From Candidatus Gaiellasilicea maunaloa (lineage in GTDB: Bacteria; Actinomycetota; Thermoleophilia; Gaiellales; Gaiellaceae), in assembly GCA_024330215.1 (NCBI GenBank), contig JANDLU010000016.1:1-54973 (forward strand): 54,973 bases of DNA, in the 5' to 3' direction. Both the position numbers and the translations under genes were made by a program. Each line of letters opens with the position of its first letter. The stretch's first letter is position 1. The notes under the pieces are model-generated. The model ran no database searches, was not told the origin of the DNA, and worked only from the letters and a program-made list of their open reading frames with translations. Shown here one piece after another: positions 16,949-23,254 of the stretch.

Positions 16949-18108
16949 AGCTCTCCTAGCGCGGCCAGCAGGCGGTCGACCTCGCCGTGCGTGTTGTAGT
17001 GGACGAACCCCGCTCGGACGGCGCCGGTGCCCTCGAGCCGGAGCTGTCGCATCACCTCGACGGCGTAATAGTCGCCGTGCCAGACGGCGATCTCCCGCGT
17101 CGCGAGCTCGATCGCGACCGCCTCGGCGCTGCGCCCCGGCAGGTTGAAGCAGAACGTCGGCACGCGGCCCTCCATCGAGCGCAGCCCGTAGAGCTCGACG
17201 CGCTCGGGCAGGCCGTCGAGGAAGCGCTGCCCGAGCTCCCGCTCGTGCGTGACGATCGCGTCCCAGCCGAGCGACTCGAGGTACTCGACCGCCGCAACGA
17301 AGCCGGCGAGCAGCTCGTGCTGCTGCGTCCCGTGCTCGAAGCGGTGGCCGACGGGCTCGTTCGCCGCCGGGCGTACCTTGTACGGCCGCCACGACTCGAG
17401 CAGGTCCCGTTTCCCGAATGCAAGGCCCAGGTGCGGCCCGAAGTACTTGTAGGGCGAGCAGAGGAGAACGTCGACGTCCCAGGCGGCGACGTCGATCGGC
17501 CCGTGCGGGCCGTAGTGGACGGCGTCCGCCCAGGTGAGGGCGCCCGCGCCGTGTGCGAGCTCGACGATCCGGGCGACGTCCGGTGCGGTCCCGACCGCGT
17601 TCGACGCGACCGGGAAGGCAACGACGCGCGTCCGGTCGGAGAGCTGCCGATCGAGGTCGTCCAGGTCGAGCGTCAGGTCGTCGCGCACCTCGACGAAGCG
17701 GACGACGATCCCGAGATCGTGCTCGAGCTCGAGCCAGGGCGAGACGTTCGCATCGTGGTCGAGCTTCGTCACGAGCACCTCGTCGCCGCGAGCGAGCGTC
17801 CGGCCCAGGCAGCGCGTGAGCAGGAAGTTGAGCGAGGTCATCGTCGGCCCGAAGGCGACCTCGTCCGGATGGCAGTTGAGGAAGCGCCCGGCGGTCGTGC
17901 GAGCCCGCTCGACCAGCTCGACCGTGTGCACGCTCGTCTCGTAGGGGGCGCCGATGTTCGCGTTGTCCTCGCGCAGGTAGCGCGCGATTGCGTCGATCAC
18001 CTCGTCCGGACATTGAGTGCCGCCAGGCCCGTCGAAGAAGACGAGTTGCCGGTCGAGCGCGGTCGTTCGCCTCCGGACGGTCTCGATGTCGAAAGCGACC
18101 GTGCTCAT
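16945..18108 (-). CDS. Class V aminotransferase (cysteine desulfurase-like)
   Basis: A 387-residue PLP enzyme of the class V fold. The cofactor lysine is in CSPYKYFGPHLG, the PLP-phosphate region in PTMTSLNFLLTR, and the PLP-stacking His/Asp region in LTWADAVHYGPHGP. It resembles the cysteine-desulfurase-like branch rather than true IscS or SufS, because no active-site cysteine loop is evident. It is the first gene of the four-gene minus-strand operon. TAGGCT lies exactly 6 nt before its ATG, a leaderless promoter. The substrate is unknown. Confidence 0.85.
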   Translation of the reverse strand: MSTVAFDIETVRRRTTALDRQLVFFDGPGGTQCPDEVIDAIARYLREDNANIGAPYETSVHTVELVERARTTAGRFLNCHPDEVAFGPTMTSLNFLLTRCLGRTLARGDEVLVTKLDHDANVSPWLELEHDLGIVVRFVEVRDDLTLDLDDLDRQLSDRTRVVAFPVASNAVGTAPDVARIVELAHGAGALTWADAVHYGPHGPIDVAAWDVDVLLCSPYKYFGPHLGLAFGKRDLLESWRPYKVRPAANEPVGHRFEHGTQQHELLAGFVAAVEYLESLGWDAIVTHERELGQRFLDGLPERVELYGLRSMEGRVPTFCFNLPGRSAEAVAIELATREIAVWHGDYYAVEVMRQLRLEGTGAVRAGFVHYNTHGEVDRLLAALGEL

Positions 18109-18114
18109 ACGCCG

Positions 18115-18120
18115 AGCCTA
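18115..18120 (-). promoter_or_regulatory. Candidate -10 box (TAGGCT) of the aminotransferase operon
   Basis: On the minus strand TAGGCT is separated by exactly 6 nt from the ATG at 18108. There is no ribosome-binding site between them, so the mRNA should be leaderless. Confidence 0.5.
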
Positions 18121-18161
18121 TCGCCTCGATGTCGTCCGGTCGGATTCGTACGGTGAGGGTC

Positions 18162-18350
18162 GTGCAGCGCCTACGAACGCTGAGCGAGGCCGAGTGCTAC
18201 GCCCGCTGCTACGGGTGGCGGGGCGGCGACACCGTCGAGGTGACGAAGGTCGAGCCCCACCCGTTCCGTTCCGAGACGTTCGTCTCCGGCGAGCTGCTCA
18301 GGTCATTGTTCGAAGATCGAATCGACACCCGAGAGCCCGAAGCAGCCTGA
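18162..18350 (+). CDS. Small hypothetical protein upstream of the Mug-Nudix gene
   Basis: A 62-codon ORF rich in charged residues (SEAECYARCYGWRGGDTVEV, then FVSGELLRSLFEDRI). GTG 18162 is preceded at 7 nt by TACGGT, so a leaderless start is proposed; ATG 18129 and GTG 18153 are alternatives. Its stop lies within the 5' part of the DNA-glycosylase frame. I do not recognise the family. It may have to be translated for the downstream gene, which lacks a usual start codon. Confidence 0.5.
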   Translation: MQRLRTLSEAECYARCYGWRGGDTVEVTKVEPHPFRSETFVSGELLRSLFEDRIDTREPEAA

Positions 18351-19305
18351 CTCCGACGTCCCGGACGTCCTCGCCCCCGATCTGACGGCGGTCTTCTGCG
18401 GGATCAACCCGGGCCGTTTCTCGGCCGCCGCCGGCGCTCATTTCGCCAATCCGCGCAACGACTTCTGGCGGCTGGTGCACTCAGCCGGCTTTACCTCACG
18501 GCTGCTCGACCCGGCCGAGCAGCTCGAGCTCCTCGGCTGCGGCTTTGGGATCACGAATGCGGCCCGCCGGACGACGGCGGGATCGGGAGATCTCCGGCGC
18601 GCCGACTTTGCCGGCTCCGCGAAGCGGCTGGGGCGGCTGGCCGTCGAGCTCCGCCCGCGCGCGATCGGCTTCGTCGGCAAGGAGGCATTCCGGGGCGCCT
18701 TCGGCGAGCGGCCCGAGCTCGGCCCTCAGGAACGTCGTTTGGGCGAGACCGCCCTCTTCGTGCTCCCGTCGACCTCGCCCGCGAACGCCGCGGTGCCGTG
18801 GGAGGAACGGCTGCGCTGGTTCAGGGAGTTCCATCGGAGTCTCGTGACGCTACGCCATGCGGTTCGGGCGCTTCTGCTGGACGCAAACGAGCGCATCCTC
18901 CTCGACCGGCGGCCGTCGGTCGATGACTCGAAAGACACGATCTGGGCGACTCCTGGAGGCGGGATCGAGCCCGGCGAGTCACACGAGGAGGCTCTGCGCC
19001 GAGAGCTCGTCGAGGAGGTGGGCCTGCACGACTTCGCCTTCGGGCCCGAAGTCTGGTGGCGGGAACACTTCTTCCCGATGGCCGGCGGCTACGGCGGCCA
19101 ACGCGAGCACTTTCACGTCGTCCGCGTCGCGCGCTTCGAGGTCGCGGGCAAGCCGGACGTGGACGTGGTCGAGCGGCGCTGGTGGTCACCTGTGGAGCTC
19201 GCTGCTGCGTCAGGCGAGCGGTTCGCCCCGAGCAGGCTCCCCGAACTGCTCGCCGCGCTCCTACGCGACGGGCCGCCCGAGGAGCCGCTCGATGTCGGCG
19301 TCTAA
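18316..19305 (+). CDS. Mug-type mismatch DNA glycosylase fused to a Nudix hydrolase
   Basis: The first domain is a G/U(T) mismatch-specific glycosylase: VFCGINPGRFSAAAGAHFANP (catalytic Asn), NPRNDFWRLVHSAGF, and FVLPSTSPANAAVPWEERL. The same frame continues into a complete Nudix domain whose box GGIEPGESHEEALRRELVEE matches GX5EX7REUXEE. One polypeptide would excise mismatched bases and hydrolyse nucleotide substrates. Homology extends upstream of the first GTG (18475), yet there is no ATG, GTG or TTG between the in-frame stop at 18241 and the conserved domain. An ATC at 18316 is used here as a placeholder start. GTG 18844 could start the Nudix half alone. Confidence 0.8.
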   Translation: MESTPESPKQPDSDVPDVLAPDLTAVFCGINPGRFSAAAGAHFANPRNDFWRLVHSAGFTSRLLDPAEQLELLGCGFGITNAARRTTAGSGDLRRADFAGSAKRLGRLAVELRPRAIGFVGKEAFRGAFGERPELGPQERRLGETALFVLPSTSPANAAVPWEERLRWFREFHRSLVTLRHAVRALLLDANERILLDRRPSVDDSKDTIWATPGGGIEPGESHEEALRRELVEEVGLHDFAFGPEVWWREHFFPMAGGYGGQREHFHVVRVARFEVAGKPDVDVVERRWWSPVELAAASGERFAPSRLPELLAALLRDGPPEEPLDVGV

Positions 19306-19740
19306 CTAGGGGCCTGTCGTCGCCTGCTCGACGAAGGCCGCGAGCACGACGTCCCACCCGCCTGCATAGCGCTCGCGCGGCTCGGAGCCGCTGAAGCCGC
19401 GGTGCTCGAGCTCGATCCGTGAGCCCGGCCCCTCCGGCGAGAAGCGCACCTCGACCTCGGTTCCGGCGGCTTCGCCGATCTGCCAGTCGAGCACGAATCG
19501 ATTCGGGGGCTCCCATGCGAGCACGCGGCCCCAGTCCTGCTCGCCCGCCTCGCTGATCTCGTACAGCCGCCCGCGGATGCGTGGCTCGAGGACGACGTCG
19601 GTCACGGCCTCGCCGCCGTACGAATGCGTTCCCACCGGCCACCAGGCCGCGATGCGGTTGGTGAAGAGCTCGAACGCTTCCGCCGGCGCGAAATCCACCA
19701 GCACGGTCTTGCGAATGGCGTCCGTTGCCACTGTGCTCAT
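19306..19740 (-). CDS. SRPBCC (AHSA1-like) domain protein
   Basis: A 144-residue START/SRPBCC small-molecule-binding fold: AIRKTVLVDFAPAEAFELFT at the N-terminus, VVLEPRIRGRLYEIS in the middle, and YAGGWDVVLAAFVE at the end. It overlaps the ArsR regulator stop by 4 nt (ATGA). This ArsR-SRPBCC pairing is very common in actinobacteria, where the SRPBCC partner is thought to bind a hydrophobic ligand. The ligand is unknown. Confidence 0.88.
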   Translation of the reverse strand: MSTVATDAIRKTVLVDFAPAEAFELFTNRIAAWWPVGTHSYGGEAVTDVVLEPRIRGRLYEISEAGEQDWGRVLAWEPPNRFVLDWQIGEAAGTEVEVRFSPEGPGSRIELEHRGFSGSEPRERYAGGWDVVLAAFVEQATTGP

Positions 19741-20045
19741 CCTGTCTCCTTTCGTGCCTCTGCGGCGAACCGATCGAGCGCCTCGTCCCAGAAGCTGTCG
19801 AAGTACGCGCGGATGTCGGCGAGCCCCTCTGCGTCGACGCGGTAGACGCGCCTCGTCCCATCCTTCCGGTCGATTACGAGGCCGGCGTCCTTCAGCACTC
19901 GCAAGTGCTGCGAGACGGCGGGCCGGCTGACCGGCAAGCCTGCGGCCAGCTCGCCCACGGAACGCGGGCCCTGCTTCAGCGCCTCCAGGATCTGGCGCCG
20001 AGTCCAGTCCCCAAGCGCATCGAGTGTCATTCCGTTCGCGCTCAC
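19737..20045 (-). CDS. ArsR-family winged-helix transcriptional regulator
   Basis: A 102-residue ArsR protein: ALGDWTRRQILEALKQGPRSV, then the recognition helix region LPVSRPAVSQHLRVLKDAGLV and the wing RKDGTRRVYRVD. There is no metal-binding CxC motif, so it is probably a ligand-independent or organic-ligand sensor of the kind paired with SRPBCC proteins. The GTG at 20045 lies 8 nt after TATACT, inside a set of inverted repeats that should be its own operator. Confidence 0.9.
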   Translation of the reverse strand: MSANGMTLDALGDWTRRQILEALKQGPRSVGELAAGLPVSRPAVSQHLRVLKDAGLVIDRKDGTRRVYRVDAEGLADIRAYFDSFWDEALDRFAAEARKETG

Positions 20046-20067
20046 TTACCGTAAGTATAAACTTACG
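20045..20067. promoter_or_regulatory. ArsR operator and -10 box
   Basis: CGTAAG-TATAAA-CTTACG (20050-20067) is a perfect 6-6-6 inverted repeat and overlaps a second one, CTTAC-C-GTAAG (20045-20055). The minus-strand TATACT -10 (20059-20054) lies inside, so a bound dimer would block the promoter. Autorepression is inferred. Confidence 0.65.
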
Positions 20068-20077
20068 CTAGAGAATG

Positions 20078-21784
20078 TCAACCACGCCAGCGATTCGTGA
20101 TCGGCGTCCGCCGATCGCGCCCGAACGCCTTCGGCCTCAGCTTCACCCCGGGAGGCGCCTGCCGGCGCTTGTACTCGGCTCCGTCGGTCAGCGCGATCGC
20201 CCGCTCGACGAGCGCCGCATCGAAGCCGTCCGCGACGAGCTCCTCGCGCGAGCGGTCGAGCTCGACGTACGCCTCGAGCACCTGGTCGAGCACGGGATAT
20301 GGGGGCAGCGAGTCCTCGTCGCGCTGGTCGGAGCGCAGCTCTGCCGACGGCGCCCGCTCGATGATCGAGACCGGGATCAGCTCCCGTCCCGCGCGCTCGT
20401 TCAGATGCCGAGCGAGCCGGAAGACGTCGGTCTTGAAGACGTCCTTGATCAGCGCGAAGCCGCCCGCCAGGTCGCCGTAGAGCGTCGAGTAGCCGACGGA
20501 GAGCTCGGACTTGTTCCCGGTCGCGAGCACGAGCCAGCCGTTGGTGTTCGAGAGCGCCATCAGCAGCATTCCCCGAACCCGGGCCTGGAGATTCTCGGCA
20601 GCGAGGCCTTCGAGTCCGCCGGCGGCCCCGTCGAGAGCGACGACCGCCGACTCGATCGGCAGCTCGCGGAAGTCGCAGCCGAGATTCTCCGCGAGTCGCT
20701 CGGCGTCTGTGCGCGTGCCCGCGGACGAGTAGCGGGACGGCATCGAGACGCAGTGCACCCGCTCCGGCCCGAGCGCGTCCGCCGCGAGCGCGGCGACGAC
20801 GGCGGAGTCGATCCCGCCCGAGAGACCGAGCACGACCTCGCGGAAGCCGTTCTTGCCCACATAGTCGTCGAGCGCGAGCACGAGCGCCCGCCGCATCTGT
20901 GCGAGGGGATCCGCGAACGGGACGACCGAGCCGGCTCGAACGAGACTTTGTGTTGGAACAACACTTTCTCCCAGCTCGACCAGCTCGGGCTCCTGCTCGT
21001 CCTCCCGCTCGCGGGCGAGCGAGCGCCGGCGCACGTCCCGCAGGCGCCGGCCGATCGCCTCGGTCGGGTCGACGTCGAGGACGAGCAGGGCTTCCTCGAA
21101 CCCGGGTGCGCGAGCCAGGACCTCACCCTCGTCGTCGAGCACGACCGAGTGCCCGTCGAAGACGAGCTCGTCCTGGCCGCCGACGAGGTTGCAGAACGCG
21201 AGGAAGGCCGAATTGTCCCGCGCCCGGGTGACGAGCATCTCCTCGCGGTCCTCCGCCTTGCCGACGTGAAAGGGCGACGCGGAGATGTTCACGAGCAACT
21301 CGGCGCCGGCGAGCGCCAGGTCCGTTGCGGGCGGGCCGGGCTGCCAGATGTCCTCGCAGACGGTGGGGCCAACGAGCGTCTGCCCGAGCCGCAACAGCAC
21401 GAGCCCGCGGCCGGGCGCGAAGTAGCGATCCTCGTCGAAGACCCCGTAGTTCGGCAGGTAGCGCTTTCGGTAGATCGAACGAACCTCGCCGTCGGCGCAG
21501 ATGGCGCAGGCGTTGAAGAGATCGCGGTCGAACCAGGGCGTCCCGACGAGAGCCGTCACCTCTGTGCAGGCCGCGGCGATCTGACGCAGGGAGCGCGCGG
21601 CCGCGCGCACGAAGGCGGGTCGCAGCAGCAGATCCTCGGGCGGATAACCGGTTACCGCGAGCTCGGGGAAGAGCACGAGTTCGGCGCCCTCTCTGCGCGC
21701 ATCGGCCAGAGACGAGAGAATGCGCTCGCGGTTGCCGTCCAGGTCGCCGACGACGACGTTGATCTGGGCGAGCGCGAGCCGCAC
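20078..21784 (-). CDS. nadE: Glutamine-hydrolysing NAD+ synthetase
   Basis: Amidates nicotinate adenine dinucleotide to NAD using glutamine. The 568 residues comprise an N-terminal nitrilase-fold glutaminase with Glu41, Lys107 and Cys143 (FPELAV, YRKRYLPNYG, TVCEDIW) and a C-terminal ATP-dependent synthetase with P-loop SGGIDS at 322-327. The interdomain linker (about 250-290) carries an extra ESVVPTQS stretch encoded by a copy of the CTTTGTGTT palindrome. The GTG at 21784 is preceded by TAGGAT at 7 nt. The stop at 20078 faces the ArsR operator. Confidence 0.95.
   Translation of the reverse strand: MRLALAQINVVVGDLDGNRERILSSLADARREGAELVLFPELAVTGYPPEDLLLRPAFVRAAARSLRQIAAACTEVTALVGTPWFDRDLFNACAICADGEVRSIYRKRYLPNYGVFDEDRYFAPGRGLVLLRLGQTLVGPTVCEDIWQPGPPATDLALAGAELLVNISASPFHVGKAEDREEMLVTRARDNSAFLAFCNLVGGQDELVFDGHSVVLDDEGEVLARAPGFEEALLVLDVDPTEAIGRRLRDVRRRSLAREREDEQEPELVELGESVVPTQSLVRAGSVVPFADPLAQMRRALVLALDDYVGKNGFREVVLGLSGGIDSAVVAALAADALGPERVHCVSMPSRYSSAGTRTDAERLAENLGCDFRELPIESAVVALDGAAGGLEGLAAENLQARVRGMLLMALSNTNGWLVLATGNKSELSVGYSTLYGDLAGGFALIKDVFKTDVFRLARHLNERAGRELIPVSIIERAPSAELRSDQRDEDSLPPYPVLDQVLEAYVELDRSREELVADGFDAALVERAIALTDGAEYKRRQAPPGVKLRPKAFGRDRRTPITNRWRG
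20943..20966. repeat. AT-rich palindrome, copy B, inside nadE
   Basis: ACTTTGTGTTG-GAA-CAACACTTTCT is an imperfect inverted repeat with a perfect GTGTTG/CAACAC core. It shares CTTTGTGTT with copy A and GTGTTG/CAACAC with copy C. It falls in the flexible linker between the two NadE domains and adds in-frame codons. Confidence 0.6.
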
Positions 21785-21791
21785 GACCTCG

Positions 21792-21797
21792 ATCCTA
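21792..21797 (-). promoter_or_regulatory. Candidate -10 box (TAGGAT) of nadE
   Basis: Minus-strand TAGGAT is followed by 7 nt and then the GTG of nadE. No Shine-Dalgarno is present, consistent with a leaderless mRNA. Confidence 0.5.
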
Positions 21798-21802
21798 CTG
21801 GT

Positions 21803-22495
21803 TTGCGACTCTCAGGCGAAAACATCCTCATCGAGCGCCGATTCCGCGGCCCGGAGGGTTCAGCGAACGGCGGCTACGCTGCCGGGCTGTTGGCATCCCG
21901 TCTGGACGGGCCGGCCGAGGTGACGTTGCGGCTGCCGCCGCCGCTCGAGCGGCGGCTCACGATCGAGGCTCGTGGCGAGAGGGTGGTCCTGCTCGACGGG
22001 GAAGCGATCGTCGCCGAAGCGATCCCGGCCGACGTCGAGCTGGAGGTGCCGGCGAGCGTCTCGTGGGAGGAGGCTGTCGAGGCGAGCCGCCACTGCCTCG
22101 CGTTCGAGGCGGATGCATTCCGCGGCTGCTTTAGTTGCGGCCAGCTCCGGACCGAGCGCGAAGGGCTGCGGATCTTCCCGGGCCGTGCAACGCCGGCGGA
22201 TCCGGTCGCGGCCCCGTGGATCGCCCGCGAGGTCTCGATTCCGGTCGTGTGGGCTGCGATCGACTGCTCGGGGGCGTATGCGCTGAGCGCGCAGGGCCGC
22301 GGCGAGACGCTCCTCGGGCGGATGGCCGCGCGGGTCGAGCGGCTGCCGGAGGAAGGCGAGCGCTGCGTCGTCGTCGGCTGGCCGATCGGGGAGGAGGGGC
22401 GGCGGCTCTACGCCGGGACCGCGCTCCAGTCCGCCGAGGGCGAGCTGCTCGCGCTCGCCCGCCAGACCTGGATCGTCCCGCGAGAAGGAACTTAG
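21803..22495 (+). CDS. Hotdog-fold thioesterase-like protein of unknown function
   Basis: A 230-residue protein resembling an uncharacterised actinobacterial acyl-CoA-binding or hotdog family: RRFRGPEGSANGGYAAGLLA at the N-terminus, VTLRLPPPLERRLTI, then a Cys-containing FRGCFSCGQLRTEREGLRIF segment and a C-terminal strand LALARQTWIVP. The start is uncertain; TTG 21803 is used because it precedes the conserved core closely and diverges from nadE by 18 bp. The stop codon is part of the palindrome at 22490-22514. Confidence 0.65.
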   Translation: MRLSGENILIERRFRGPEGSANGGYAAGLLASRLDGPAEVTLRLPPPLERRLTIEARGERVVLLDGEAIVAEAIPADVELEVPASVSWEEAVEASRHCLAFEADAFRGCFSCGQLRTEREGLRIFPGRATPADPVAAPWIAREVSIPVVWAAIDCSGAYALSAQGRGETLLGRMAARVERLPEEGERCVVVGWPIGEEGRRLYAGTALQSAEGELLALARQTWIVPREGT

Positions 22496-22514
22496 TGTTG
22501 TTGCAACACTAAGT
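22490..22514. terminator. Palindrome copy C: bidirectional hairpin supplying both stop codons
   Basis: ACTTAGTGTTG-TTG-CAACACTAAGT has a perfect 11-bp stem and a 3-nt loop. Its left arm provides the TAG stop of the plus gene (22493-22495). Its right arm provides the TAG stop of the minus SDR gene (22511-22509), so both proteins end in Thr-stop from the same symmetrical sequence. There is no long T-run. The arms match copies A and B. Confidence 0.65.
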
Positions 22515-23254
22515 CTGCTCGCGGCGGAGTCGAATCGCGTTCAGATCCTCGGCGAGGATCGTTGGAATCCGCTGCTCGAGCTCGTCCGGCGGATCGTGCT
22601 CGGCGTGGAGATACCGCCCCGAGAGCGCGTCGAAGCGGCCTGACGCAAGCTCCCGCACGAGTCGGGGCGCCAGCTCGGGCGGCGTCCACGGCGCGTCCTC
22701 GGGGAAGCGGTGTCCGGTCATCTCCGTGTTGACGAGGCCGGGGCTAATCACGAAGACCTTGATGCCGTGCGGCTCCACCTGCTTCGCGAGCACCTCGCCG
22801 AAGCGGCCGACCGCTGCCTTGCTCGCCGCGTAGGCGCCCGAGGTCGAGCCGGGGAGATACGAGGCGCCGCTGCCCGTGATCACGATCCGGCCGCCGCCGC
22901 GCTCGATCATTGCCGGCAGCGCGAGCCGACAGGTGAGAAAGGCGCCGAGGACGTTGACCTCGAAAACGTGCCACCAGGCATCGAGATCGGTCTCCCACGA
23001 CTCCTCCCACAGGGCGATGCCCGCGTTCGCCACGAGCAGGTCGATCGGGCCGGCTGCGGCGAGCAGCCGCTCCACGTCCTCGCGCCTCGAGACGTCGCCG
23101 ACGACCGCCGCGCCGCCGATCTCCCGCGCGACCTCGTCGACCTGGTCCTTCGTGCGGCCGGTCACGGTGACGTGCCAGTCGTTCGCTGCCAGCTCGCGTG
23201 CGATCGCCGCGCCGATTCCGCGGCCGCCGCCTGTGAGAGTGCTCTAGACGACAT
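22509..23254 (-). CDS. Short-chain dehydrogenase/reductase with a 1-nt frameshift near its start
   Basis: Classical SDR: TLTGGGRGIGAAIARELA (NAD(P) loop), LVANAGIAL, catalytic Ser in ITGSGASY, YAASK and ISPGLVNTEM. The open frame begins right after the AMP-ligase stop with no start codon. A perfect N-terminus appears if one base is restored near 23237: ATG at 23254 gives MSSRAL, then VTGGGRGIG. That ATG would overlap the upstream ligase gene in the usual coupled way. The deletion may be a real mutation or an assembly error. Otherwise translation could begin internally (about 23165), losing the cofactor loop. Confidence 0.75.

Noticed and set aside
20075-22495. 806-codon plus-strand open frame across nadE
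   Set aside because: Only the part after about 21803 has sensible composition. The first 570 codons are the antisense shadow of nadE.
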